Below are positions 18,183 to 26,458 of a stretch of 64,000 bases of DNA, one piece after another. Source of the DNA: Streptantibioticus_C sp963761325. Its GTDB lineage: Bacteria; Actinomycetota; Actinomycetes; Streptomycetales; Streptomycetaceae. The stretch is from assembly GCA_963761325.1 (NCBI GenBank), contig CAVXGZ010000004.1, positions 310,001 to 374,000 of the forward strand, in the 5' to 3' direction. A model generated the notes under the pieces. That model saw only the letters and a list, made by a program, of their open reading frames with translations. It searched no databases and had not been told where the DNA came from. The position numbers and the translations under genes are program-made. Within the stretch, counting starts at the first letter, position 1, and every line of letters starts with the position of its first letter.

Positions 18183-20015
18183 ATGAGTAGTGATGGCATG
18201 GGCGGGATGGCGGACTGGGAGAAGCGGTTCCGGGCACCGCGGGTGGGGCTGCCGGAGTGGGCCCAGGACGCGCCCGGGCGGTCGCTGTACGTCTCGAACG
18301 TCACGGGCACGTTCGAGCTGTACGCCTGGGACCGGGCGACCGGCAGCCGCCGGCAGGTGACGGACCGGCCGAACGGGACCACCGAGGGCGCGCTGCCGCC
18401 GGACGGCGAATGGGTGTGGTGGTTCTCCGACACCGACGGCGACGAGTTCGGCGTGTGGATGCGCCAGCCGTTCGCCGGCGGGCCGGACGAGGTCGCGGCG
18501 CCCGGGGTGGCCGCCGGGTACTCCGCCGGGATCGCGCTGGGCCGCGACGGGCTGTCGGTGATCGGCGTCTCGACCGACGACGAGGGCAGCAGCGTGCACG
18601 TGGTGCGGCCGGGCGCCGAGCCGGTGGAGATCTACCGGCACCCGGAGTCGGCGAGCATCGGCGACCTGAGCGAGGACGGCACGCTGCTGGCCATCGAGCA
18701 CACCGAGCACGGCGACGCGATGCACTCGGCGCTGCGCGTGATGACGCTGGACGGCGCCACGGTCGCGGAGTTGGACGACACCGCCGGCGGCACGGTCGAG
18801 TCCGGGCTGGAGTGCCTCGGGTTCGCACCGGTGGCCGGGGACGGCCGGATGCTCGTGGGCCACCAGCGGCGCGGCCGGTGGCAGCCGATGATCTGGGACA
18901 CCGCGACGGGCGAGCAGACCGAGCTGCAGATCGACCTGCCCGGCGAGGTGGCGGCCGAGTGGTTCCCGCCGTCCGAGCGCAGCGGCCAGGACCCGGCGCT
19001 GCTGATCGAGCACACCCGGCACGGCCGCAGCGAGCTGTGGCGCTACGAGTTCGGGGTGTGCGCCGAGCCGGACCGGCTGCTGCGGATCCCGACCGAGCCC
19101 GGCTCGATCAACGGCTCGACCACCCGGCCGGACGGCACGGTGGAGTTCCTGTGGTCCTCGGCCGCCAAGCCGCCGCAGGTGCGCTCCAGCACCGGCGCGA
19201 TCGTGCTGGAGCCGCCGGGGTTCACCGCGCCGGAGTCGGTGCCGGTGCGGGACGTGTGGGTGCCGGGGCCGGGCGGCCAGGTGCACGCGCTCGTCCAACG
19301 CCCGGCCGGCCGGGGCCCGTTCCCCACCGTCTTCGAGATCCACGGCGGCCCGACCTGGCACGACAGCGACGCCTTCGCCGCGGCGCCGGCCGCCTGGGTG
19401 GACCACGGCTTCGCGGTCGTGCGGGTCAACTACCGCGGTTCCACCGGCTACGGCCGGGAGTGGACCGACGCGCTGCGGCACCGGATCGGGCTGATCGAGC
19501 TGGAGGACATCGCCGCGGTGCGCGAGTGGGCGGTGGCCGACGGGCTGGCCGACCCGGCGCGGCTGGTGCTGTCCGGCGGCTCCTGGGGCGGCTACCTGAC
19601 GCTGCTCGGGCTCGGCACCCAGCCCGAGGCGTGGGCGGTCGGGCTGGCCGCGGTGCCGGTCGCGGACTACGTGGCCGCCTACGAGGACGAGATGGAACCG
19701 CTCAAGGCGCTGGACCGCACGCTGTTCGGCGGCTCCCCGCAGGAGGTCCCGGAGCGGTTCGCCGCCTCGTCGCCGATCAGCTACGTCGAGCAGGTGCGGG
19801 CGCCGGTGTTCGTCTCGGCCGGCATGAACGACCCGCGCTGCCCGATACGGCAGATCGACAACTACGTGGCGCGGCTGGCCGCCTCGGGCAAGCCGCACGA
19901 GGTGTACCGCTACGACGCGGGGCACGGCTCGCTGGTCGTCGAGGAGCGGATCAAGCAGCTGCGCCTGGAGCTGGCGTTCGCCGACCGGCACCTGCGGGCG
20001 GTCACGACCCGCTGA
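18183..20015 (+). CDS. S9-family peptidase (prolyl oligopeptidase/acylaminoacyl peptidase type, 610 aa)
   Basis: A cytoplasmic serine peptidase that cleaves short peptides. The N-terminal part (about 1-340) is a beta-propeller-like region, and the C-terminal alpha/beta hydrolase domain has EIHGGPT, the nucleophile GGSWGGY (Ser467), NDPR (Asp550) and AGHGS (His581). GGAGGG directly abuts the ATG at 18183; ATG 18198 or 18207 would give normal spacing and may be the real start. It is 56 bases after the MFS gene, on the same strand. It may trim a pre-peptide or inactivate intracellular product as self-protection. Its 3' end overlaps the convergent ABC permease gene by 14 bases. Confidence 0.93.
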   Translation: MSSDGMGGMADWEKRFRAPRVGLPEWAQDAPGRSLYVSNVTGTFELYAWDRATGSRRQVTDRPNGTTEGALPPDGEWVWWFSDTDGDEFGVWMRQPFAGGPDEVAAPGVAAGYSAGIALGRDGLSVIGVSTDDEGSSVHVVRPGAEPVEIYRHPESASIGDLSEDGTLLAIEHTEHGDAMHSALRVMTLDGATVAELDDTAGGTVESGLECLGFAPVAGDGRMLVGHQRRGRWQPMIWDTATGEQTELQIDLPGEVAAEWFPPSERSGQDPALLIEHTRHGRSELWRYEFGVCAEPDRLLRIPTEPGSINGSTTRPDGTVEFLWSSAAKPPQVRSSTGAIVLEPPGFTAPESVPVRDVWVPGPGGQVHALVQRPAGRGPFPTVFEIHGGPTWHDSDAFAAAPAAWVDHGFAVVRVNYRGSTGYGREWTDALRHRIGLIELEDIAAVREWAVADGLADPARLVLSGGSWGGYLTLLGLGTQPEAWAVGLAAVPVADYVAAYEDEMEPLKALDRTLFGGSPQEVPERFAASSPISYVEQVRAPVFVSAGMNDPRCPIRQIDNYVARLAASGKPHEVYRYDAGHGSLVVEERIKQLRLELAFADRHLRAVTTR

Positions 20016-20793
20016 CGCCCTGCGGCTCCCACCGGAAGCGCCGCACCGCGACGAGCAGCCCGGCCACCGCCCAGGCGGCGAGGACCAGCACGTTCTGCGT
20101 GTCCAGTCCGGTCCCGCCGCCCGGGAGGGTGGCCCGCTGCAGTCCTTCGGCCAGGTGGTAGAGCGGGAAGACCCGGCCGACCGAGCGCAGCCAGTGCGGC
20201 AGGGTGGCGAGCGGGATGAAGATGCCGGAGACGAAGGACAGGATGACCGAGGTGAACGGGCCGATCACCGCCGCCGCGTCGGTCGTCCTGGCCAGCGAGG
20301 TGACCGCCATGGCCACCGTGGTGAGCGACGCGGTGCCCAGCACCACGTAGACCGCGATGCCGCCGATCCCGGCCGCGTCCGGGTGCACCCCGTAGAGCAG
20401 GCCGGAGATCAGGTAGAGCACCGCGACCATCAGCGCGGTCAGCGCCAGCGCCCGCAGCGCGGTCGCGACGACGAAGGTCCAGGCGGGCATGGGCGTGCCG
20501 CGCAGCCGCTTGAGCTGGCCGCTCTCGCGCTGCTCGGTGAGGCCGACCACCAGCGAGGAGAAGCTCTGCATGGCGATGGCGTACGCGGCCATGCCGGCGG
20601 TGAAGTACGCCTTGGTGTCGATGGTCCCGCCGGCGAAGTGCGTGGTGCGGTCGGCGCCCGAGGTGAACGCCGAGTTGAACAGCAGGAGCAGCAGCACCGG
20701 GAAGAGCACCCCGAAGACCACGACCCGGGAGTTGCGGGCCGCGGACAGCAGGGAGTAGCGGGTCTGGGTGAGCAGGACGGCGACGTCACTCAT
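20002..20793 (-). CDS. ABC-2 type transporter permease (263 aa)
   Basis: The membrane subunit of an exporter. Six hydrophobic segments are visible, the first around VVFGVLFPVLLLLLF, with a central segment LTEQRESGQLKRLRGTPMPAW that is typical of ABC-2 permeases of the DrrB/NodJ type. The start overlaps the end of the ATPase gene by 8 bases, so the two form a complex. It is convergent with the S9 peptidase gene and so probably not part of the NRPS transcript. The substrate is unknown; lipids, drugs or peptides are common for this family. Confidence 0.93.
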   Translation of the reverse strand: MSDVAVLLTQTRYSLLSAARNSRVVVFGVLFPVLLLLLFNSAFTSGADRTTHFAGGTIDTKAYFTAGMAAYAIAMQSFSSLVVGLTEQRESGQLKRLRGTPMPAWTFVVATALRALALTALMVAVLYLISGLLYGVHPDAAGIGGIAVYVVLGTASLTTVAMAVTSLARTTDAAAVIGPFTSVILSFVSGIFIPLATLPHWLRSVGRVFPLYHLAEGLQRATLPGGGTGLDTQNVLVLAAWAVAGLLVAVRRFRWEPQGVSGS

Positions 20794-21742
20794 GGTCGGC
20801 TCCCGTCCGCGTCCCGCCGCCGGTGAGTTCGAGGAAGAGGTCCTCCAGGGACGGGCGCCGCACCTCCAGGTCGGCCAGTTCGAGCCGGGCGTCGTGCGCC
20901 CAGTCGAGCATCGCGCGCAGCAGCGGCTGGGCGTCCGCGGTCCGTACCGTCACCGCGTCGCCCTGCCGGGTCAGCGAGCCGGGCGGCACCGGCAGGCCGT
21001 CGAGGCGGGCGCCGGCCGGCAGCCGGAAGGTGATGGCGGTGGACCGCGGGACGGCGTCGGCCAGCTCGCGCGGCGCACCGGTGGCGACGATGCGGCCGGT
21101 GCGCATGATGGAGACCCGGTCGGACAGGTGCTGGGCCTCGTCCATGTAGTGGGTGGTCAGCACGACGGTGCGGCCGAGCTCGCGCAGCCCCTCGATCATC
21201 CGCCACGCCTCGCGGCGGGCGCCGGGGTCGAAGCCGGTGGTCGGCTCGTCGAGGAAGATCAGGTCCGGGTCGCCGATCAGCGCCACGGCCACGTCGGCGC
21301 GGCGCTGCTGGCCGCCGGAGAGCGTGCCGAGCCGCTCGTCGCGCTTGTCGCGCAGGCCGACCAGTTCGATGACCTCGTCGGCGCGGCGCGGGCGGCGGTA
21401 GAAGGCGGCGTACAGGTCGAGCGTCTCGCGGACCGTCAGCACCGGGTTGAGCCGGCACTCCTGCAGCACCAGGCCGATGCGGTCGCGCCAGGCGCGGGTC
21501 GGCCGGGCGGGGTCGGTGCCGAGCACCCGCACCTCGCCGGCGGTGCGGCTGCGGTAGCCCTCCAGGATCTCCAGGGTGGTGGTCTTGCCCGCGCCGTTGG
21601 CGCCGAGGAAGCCGAAGACCTCGCCGGTGCGCACTTCGAGGTCGATGCCGCGCACCGCCTCCTGGGAGCCGTAGCGCTTGACGAGGCCGCGGGTGCGGAT
21701 CGCGAGGCCGTCGTCCGCGGCGGCGGTGGCTGGGTCCGGCAT
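20786..21742 (-). CDS. ABC transporter ATP-binding protein, DrrA-type (318 aa)
   Basis: The energy-coupling subunit for the permease just downstream. Walker A GANGAGKTT lies near residue 47, the signature is LSGGQQRR near 140, and Walker B is LIFLDEPTTGFD near 160 with the H-loop in LTTHYMDE. The C-terminal 90 residues form the usual DrrA-like extension. A homologous arrangement in streptomycetes serves multidrug export, but the substrate here is not shown by the sequence. Confidence 0.95.
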   Translation of the reverse strand: MPDPATAAADDGLAIRTRGLVKRYGSQEAVRGIDLEVRTGEVFGFLGANGAGKTTTLEILEGYRSRTAGEVRVLGTDPARPTRAWRDRIGLVLQECRLNPVLTVRETLDLYAAFYRRPRRADEVIELVGLRDKRDERLGTLSGGQQRRADVAVALIGDPDLIFLDEPTTGFDPGARREAWRMIEGLRELGRTVVLTTHYMDEAQHLSDRVSIMRTGRIVATGAPRELADAVPRSTAITFRLPAGARLDGLPVPPGSLTRQGDAVTVRTADAQPLLRAMLDWAHDARLELADLEVRRPSLEDLFLELTGGGTRTGADHE

Positions 21743-21802
21743 GGCTCGATCGTAGGACCGGCGGCCCGGCCCGGCACCCGGTGGCAGGCCCCGCGGCCCG
21801 CG

Positions 21803-22648
21803 CTACGGCGCGGCGGGCGAGGACTCCCGCTCGGCCGGGCTCTCCGGGCCGGCCGGCGGTTCCGGCTCGTCCGGGACCAGCCCGAGGGCCAGGTCGCGCA
21901 CGTTCTCGCCCTCGCGGCGCACCAGGCGGATCCAGGTGAAGACCACGAAGCCGGCGAAGACGAACCACTCGCCGGTGTAGCCGAGGTTCTGGAACGCCTC
22001 GGCGTCCAGGCCGCTGTTGGGCGCCGACGCGGGCGGCACCGGCCGCAGCGGCGCGTTCGCGGTGGTCAGCGTGATCCAGCCGTCGTAGACCGGGTACGGC
22101 ACCAGGTTGACCAGCGAGGCGCCGCTGATCATGCCGAGCTGCCCGGCCGGCAGGCCGCCGGAGGCGTCCACCCCGCTGTCGCCGACGCCCTCCGGCGCCT
22201 GCACGGTGCCGGTCACCGTGACCGCGGCGGCCGGCACCGGCGGGATCGGGCCGTGGTGGTCGGCGCTGCCGGGCAGCCAGCCGCGCACCACGGGCAGCGC
22301 GGCGCCGTGCTCGACCCGCAGCAGGTCGAGCACGTAGAAGCCGTCCCGGCTGCCGAGGTAGCGGTCCGGGACCAGCAGTTGGTGCGCCGGGTCGAACCGC
22401 CCGGTCGCGCGCACCACCCGGCCCACGGTGTCCTGGTCGACCTGCGAGCTGGGCCGCGGGAAGACCCGGTCGAGGGGGACGGCGGGCGCGGTGCCGGGCG
22501 CGGGGGCCTTCTCGGCGGCCCGGTGCGCGGCCACCCGCGCCTCGAAGCGGCCGAGCTGCCAGGTCCCCATGAACACGCAGAACGGAATGGCGAGCAGCGC
22601 GAGCGCGGTGATGCCCAGCCATCGGGGCGTCAGCAGGAACCGGTACAC
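21803..22648 (-). CDS. SURF1-family protein, cytochrome oxidase assembly type (281 aa)
   Basis: SURF1 proteins help insert haem or assemble the aa3-type cytochrome c oxidase in the membrane. The protein has an N-terminal membrane helix with the family signature MGTWQLGRF (about residues 27-35), the central RVVRATGRFD and VLDLLRVEHGAALPVVRGWLPG motifs, and a second membrane helix near residue 220 (GEWFVFAGFVVFTWIRLVRR). The C-terminal tail is Pro/Glu-rich. It lies between the ABC exporter and the sigma factor pair on the same strand. Confidence 0.93.
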   Translation of the reverse strand: MYRFLLTPRWLGITALALLAIPFCVFMGTWQLGRFEARVAAHRAAEKAPAPGTAPAVPLDRVFPRPSSQVDQDTVGRVVRATGRFDPAHQLLVPDRYLGSRDGFYVLDLLRVEHGAALPVVRGWLPGSADHHGPIPPVPAAAVTVTGTVQAPEGVGDSGVDASGGLPAGQLGMISGASLVNLVPYPVYDGWITLTTANAPLRPVPPASAPNSGLDAEAFQNLGYTGEWFVFAGFVVFTWIRLVRREGENVRDLALGLVPDEPEPPAGPESPAERESSPAAP

Positions 22649-22707
22649 GCGACCACGTTACGGCTGCCGGCCGGCGGCCGGGGACCCGGCCCCCGGCCCG
22701 CGCCCGC

Positions 22708-23874
22708 CTACGCGGTGGGCAGCGGGTCGGTCTGGTACACCGTGCCGGCGCACGCGCCGGAGATGTCGGTGGTCGCCGCGGCCGGGCCGCCCTCCGGCGG
22801 GATGGTGGACAGCGAGACGGCGGCGTCGCCGGCCGGGCCGGGGGTGGTCGGCGACGGGGACGCGGAGGTGCCGCCGCCTCCGTCGTCGGTGGTGCTGTCC
22901 GGGGCCATCGTGCCGGCCGAGTCGGCGGTGCCGCCGGCCGTGGTGGCGTCGGCGCCGGCCGTGGTGCCGCCGGAGTCGCCGCCGGTGCCGCCGGCGCCCG
23001 GGGTGGCGGTGCCGCCGTTGCCGGACGGCGGGGGCGGGTCGGTGGCGCAGCCGCTGGGGCCGCCGCCGGAGGCCGGGATCCAGGCGAACTGCACCTGGTA
23101 GGCCTGGCCGGGCGGCAGCACGACGGCGGCCGGGTCCTCGGACGGGTTGGGCAGCAGCGGCGTCGCCGGGTCGCCCTGGGTGTGGGCGACGACCTGGATG
23201 CCGCCGGCGGTGGCGGAGCCCTGGGCGGCCACCGCGATCTGCCCGTCGCCGACCACGGCGCAGCTGGTGCCGGAGACGTTGACGACGCGGAAGACGCCGT
23301 AGACCCGGCCCAGCGCGTCGGGGGTGTCGGTGTGCGCGGAGCCCTGGCCGAGCTGGCCGCGGGAGCACGGCGGGGCGTCGGCGGGGTCGCTGGTGACCGG
23401 GCTGGCCCCGGGGCCCAGGCTCGGGGCGGTGGCCGCCGGGCCGTGGCCGGTGCCGCCGGGGCCGGTCCGCCGGCGGGCCAGGCCGCCGGGGCCCTCCCCG
23501 CCCAGGGTGGCCGGGTCGCTGCCGGACGCCTGGCTGTCGGAGGAGTGCGCGGAACCGGACGCGTCGTAGCCGAGGTCGGCGAGGTGCACGGCCGCGGGGA
23601 CCGCGGTGCCGACCAGCAGCACGCCCGCCGCCGCGCCGACCATCACCTGGCGGCGCCGGGCCCGCCGGGCCGGGACCGCACGGCTCAGGTGGTCGAGCGA
23701 GCCCTCGCGCGGTTCGACGTCGCGGACCGCGTCGTGCAGCAGTCTGCGCAGGGCCAGTTCGTCGAGGTCGCCGGACCGCTCGCCGGCGGCGTCGGGGCCG
23801 AACGGGAAGCCGGGATCCGGGGTGTCGTTCTGTTCTGGCATGCCTTGGCCGGACTCGAAGGGGGTGCGGGTCAT
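22708..23874 (-). CDS. Single-pass membrane protein co-encoded with SigE-family sigma factor (388 aa)
   Basis: The ATG at 23874 overlaps the sigma-factor stop by 4 bases (ATGA), hence the choice of this start within a longer open frame. About 80 cytoplasmic residues rich in acidic and Arg clusters (ELALRRLLHDAVRDVEP) are followed by one membrane helix (VMVGAAAGVLLVGTAVPAAV) and a large external Ser/Thr/Gly/Pro-rich region with paired cysteines. The layout is that of an anti-sigma factor or a signal-sensing partner, but the HxxxCxxC zinc motif is absent. The sigma-binding role is inferred from the coupling. Confidence 0.85.
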   Translation of the reverse strand: MTRTPFESGQGMPEQNDTPDPGFPFGPDAAGERSGDLDELALRRLLHDAVRDVEPREGSLDHLSRAVPARRARRRQVMVGAAAGVLLVGTAVPAAVHLADLGYDASGSAHSSDSQASGSDPATLGGEGPGGLARRRTGPGGTGHGPAATAPSLGPGASPVTSDPADAPPCSRGQLGQGSAHTDTPDALGRVYGVFRVVNVSGTSCAVVGDGQIAVAAQGSATAGGIQVVAHTQGDPATPLLPNPSEDPAAVVLPPGQAYQVQFAWIPASGGGPSGCATDPPPPSGNGGTATPGAGGTGGDSGGTTAGADATTAGGTADSAGTMAPDSTTDDGGGGTSASPSPTTPGPAGDAAVSLSTIPPEGGPAAATTDISGACAGTVYQTDPLPTA

Positions 23875-24566
23875 GCGGGCGCCTCCATGGCGATACGCAG
23901 GGCCGCGATACCGCGTGAACCGTACGCCTTGACGGAGCCTATGGATATACCGAGCGTCTCGGCGACCTGGGCCTCCGTCATGTCGGCGAAGTAGCGCAGC
24001 ACGAGCACCTCGCGCTGGCGGCGCTGCAGGGCGCGCATCGAGCGGATCAACTGGTCGCGTTCCAGCTGCTCGTAGGCGCCCTCCTCGGCGCTCGCCATGT
24101 CGGGCATCGGCTTGGACAGCAGCTTCAGGCCGAGGATGCGGCGGCGCAGCGCGGACCGGGAGAGGTTGACCACGGTCTGGCGCAGGTAGGCGAGGGTCTT
24201 GTCGGTCTCGCGCACCCGGCTGCGCGCCGAGTGCACCCGGATGAACGCCTCCTGGACCACGTCCTCGCACGAGGCGGTGTCGTCCAGCAGCAGGGCGGCG
24301 AGTCCGAGCAGCGAGCGGTAGTGCGCGCGGTAGGTCTCGGTGAGGTGGTCGACCGTGGTGCCCGCGGTCATCGTCTCGTCAGCGCCGGCCGGTGCGTCTG
24401 CCGGCAGTTTGGCGGTCTGCCAGGGGGCGATCACCGGTAGTCCGCCGGCCGCCGGTGTACGACGGGGGCGGGCCGCCGGGTCGCCCGGGCGGCGTCCTGA
24501 CGGCGGCGCCAGGGTCGCGCCCAGGGGCACCCCCAGGGCGGCTGTGATGCCGAGTGCTTCTGCCAC
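23871..24566 (-). CDS. SigE-family RNA polymerase sigma factor (231 aa)
   Basis: An alternative sigma factor. After a roughly 75-residue N-terminal extension come region 2 (RAHYRSLLGLAALLLDD, CEDVVQEAFIRVH) and region 4 (ALQRRQREVLVLRYFADMTEAQVAETLGISIGSVK, split here by the family's HTH). This belongs to the SigE family seen in streptomycetes next to asd. The start is GTG at 24566. An internal ATG at 24371 would remove the extension but has no better ribosome binding site. Its 3' end is coupled to the membrane protein gene, and its own promoter must lie in the short space before the lysC-asd terminator. Confidence 0.92.
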   Translation of the reverse strand: MAEALGITAALGVPLGATLAPPSGRRPGDPAARPRRTPAAGGLPVIAPWQTAKLPADAPAGADETMTAGTTVDHLTETYRAHYRSLLGLAALLLDDTASCEDVVQEAFIRVHSARSRVRETDKTLAYLRQTVVNLSRSALRRRILGLKLLSKPMPDMASAEEGAYEQLERDQLIRSMRALQRRQREVLVLRYFADMTEAQVAETLGISIGSVKAYGSRGIAALRIAMEAPA

Positions 24567-24660
24567 GACTGTTGGACGCTCTCGCCCCCGTCAGGGTTGT
24601 ACGAGATCCCCATCCCAACCAACTCATTCCCAGTGCCCCGGTCTGCCCCGACCCGCCAGA

Positions 24661-24706
24661 AAAAACGCGCTCCCCGCCCAACTGCCGCGACGGCAGGGCG
24701 GGGAGC
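24661..24706 (-). terminator. Intrinsic terminator of the lysC-asd operon
   Basis: Arms GCTCCCCGCCC and GGGCGGGGAGC (24669-24679 and 24696-24706) enclose an inner TGCCG/CGGCA stem. Read on the minus strand the hairpin is followed by GCGTTTTTTCT, a true T-run, which is uncommon in such GC-rich DNA. It lies about 165 bases past the asd stop. The rest of 24567-24869 shows no gene and must contain the sigma-factor promoter. Confidence 0.88.
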
Positions 24707-24869
24707 GAATTGTCGAACGTAACGGCGGCAGCTATCAAGCGGTTCAGACCATCAAGTTCGTCACAGAACCTTCACACAGTCTGCAACGTTGCTTTCCGGC
24801 CAGTCCGGGACCCCGGGCGAACCACCGCAAACCCCAACGGGCCCGCCGGCGGCCGCTCCGGACGAACGG

Positions 24870-25940
24870 TCAGCTCCCGGTCAGCTCGGCGGCGACCAGC
24901 TCGGCGATCTGCGCGGTGTTGAGCGCCGCGCCCTTGCGCAGGTTGTCGCCGCACAGGAACAGCTCCAGGCCGAACGGGTCGTCCAGCGCCCGGCGCACCC
25001 GGCCGACCCACGTCGGGTCGGTGCCGACCACGTCGGCGGGGGTCGGGAACTCGCCCTCGGCCGGGTTGTCGCACACGACCACGCCGGGGGCGCCGCTGAG
25101 GATCTCGTGCGCCCGGGCCACCGAGACCTCGTTCTCGAACCGGGCGTGCACCGAGATCGAGTGGGTGGTGATGACCGGCACCCGCACGCAGGTGGCGTTG
25201 ACCCGCAGGTCGGGCAGGCCGAGGATCTTGCGGGACTCGTTGCGGACCTTCAACTCCTCCGACGACCAGCCCTCGTCCTTGAGCGATCCGGCCCACGGCA
25301 CGACGTTGAGCGCCAGCGGCGCCGGGAATGGCCCGAACTCGCCCACCGCCCGCCGCACGTCGCCGGGCTGGGTGCCGAGGTTGGTGCCGCCGACCTTCGC
25401 GATCTGCTCGCGCAGCGTGTCGATGCCGGGCTGCCCGGCGCCGGAGGCCGCCTGGTAGGAGGAGACGACCAGTTCGGTGAGGCCGAACTCGGCGTGCAGC
25501 GCGCCCAGCGCGACGATCATGGACAGCGTCGTGCAGTTGGGGTTGGCGATGATGCCGCGCGGCCGGTTGCGGGCCGCGTGCGCGTTCACCTCGGGCACCA
25601 CCAGCGGCACGTCGGGGTCCATCCGGAACGCGCCGGAGTTGTCCACCGCGATCGCGCCCTTGGCGGCCGCGATCGGCGCCCACCGCGCGGAGACCTCGTC
25701 GGGCACGTCGAACATCGCGATGTCGACCCCGTCGAAGGACTCCTCGCTCAGCGCGACGACCTCGATCTCCTGACCGCGCACGGTCAGCATCCGGCCGGCC
25801 GAGCGGGGCGAGGCGATCAGCCGGATCTCGCCCCAGACGTCCTCGCGGGAGGAGAGGATGCCGAGCATCACGCCGCCGACCGCGCCGGTGGCGCCGACCA
25901 CGGCGAGCGTGGGCTTGCGGGCGGAAGTCTGGGAAGTCAT
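24870..25940 (-). CDS. asd: Aspartate-semialdehyde dehydrogenase (356 aa)
   Basis: It reduces aspartyl phosphate to aspartate semialdehyde with NADPH, the second step towards lysine/diaminopimelate, threonine and methionine. The N-terminus has the dinucleotide-binding VVGATGAVGGVML. The catalytic cysteine is in IIANPNCTTL (near residue 132), and the later GAGQPGIDTLREQI and VRVPVITTHSISV regions match the family. The ATG overlaps the aspartokinase stop by 4 bases, so both enzymes are made together. Length is normal. Confidence 0.97.
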   Translation of the reverse strand: MTSQTSARKPTLAVVGATGAVGGVMLGILSSREDVWGEIRLIASPRSAGRMLTVRGQEIEVVALSEESFDGVDIAMFDVPDEVSARWAPIAAAKGAIAVDNSGAFRMDPDVPLVVPEVNAHAARNRPRGIIANPNCTTLSMIVALGALHAEFGLTELVVSSYQAASGAGQPGIDTLREQIAKVGGTNLGTQPGDVRRAVGEFGPFPAPLALNVVPWAGSLKDEGWSSEELKVRNESRKILGLPDLRVNATCVRVPVITTHSISVHARFENEVSVARAHEILSGAPGVVVCDNPAEGEFPTPADVVGTDPTWVGRVRRALDDPFGLELFLCGDNLRKGAALNTAQIAELVAAELTGS

Positions 25941-26458
25941 CGGCCGGTACCTCCGTAGACCACGGCCTCGTCGCTCTCGCTGTCCAGCCCGAAGGCGGTG
26001 TGGACGGCGCGGACGGCCTCGTTGACGTCGTCGGCCCGGGTGACGACCGAGATGCGGATCTCCGAGGTGGAGATCAGCTCGATGTTGACGCCCGCGTTGG
26101 ACAGCGCCTCGAAGAAGGTCGCGGTCACGCCGGGGTTGGTCTTCATGCCCGCGCCGACCAGCGAGATCTTGGCGACCTGGTCGTCGTAGCGCAGCGACTC
26201 GTAGCCGCTCTCCGCCCGGGCCCGCTCCAGCGCCTGCACCGCCTTGCGGCCCTCGTCCTTGGGCAGCGTGAAGGAGATGTCGGTCAGTCCGGTGGACGCG
26301 GCCGAGACGTTCTGCACGACCATGTCGATGTTGATCCGGGAGTCCGCGATGGCCCGGAAGATCGTCGCGGCCACGCCCGGCTTGTCGGGCACCCCGACGA
26401 CCGTCACCTTCGCCTCGGAGGTGTCATGGGCGACCCCCGAGATGATCGCCTGCTCCAT
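25937..26458 (-). other. Internal start of aspartokinase: probable beta subunit (173 aa)
   Basis: Within lysC the codon ATG at 26458 (MEQAIISGVAHD) is preceded by AAGGGG about 9 bases upstream, and the product would be the two ACT domains alone. An alpha2beta2 aspartokinase made from in-frame overlapping starts is established for Corynebacterium and Bacillus. The size and position here match that arrangement. Confidence 0.6.

Noticed and set aside
20002..21742. ABC-2 exporter as part of the NRPS cluster
   Set aside because: It is on the opposite strand and convergent with the peptidase gene; it is more likely part of the adjacent core region, although a link cannot be excluded.
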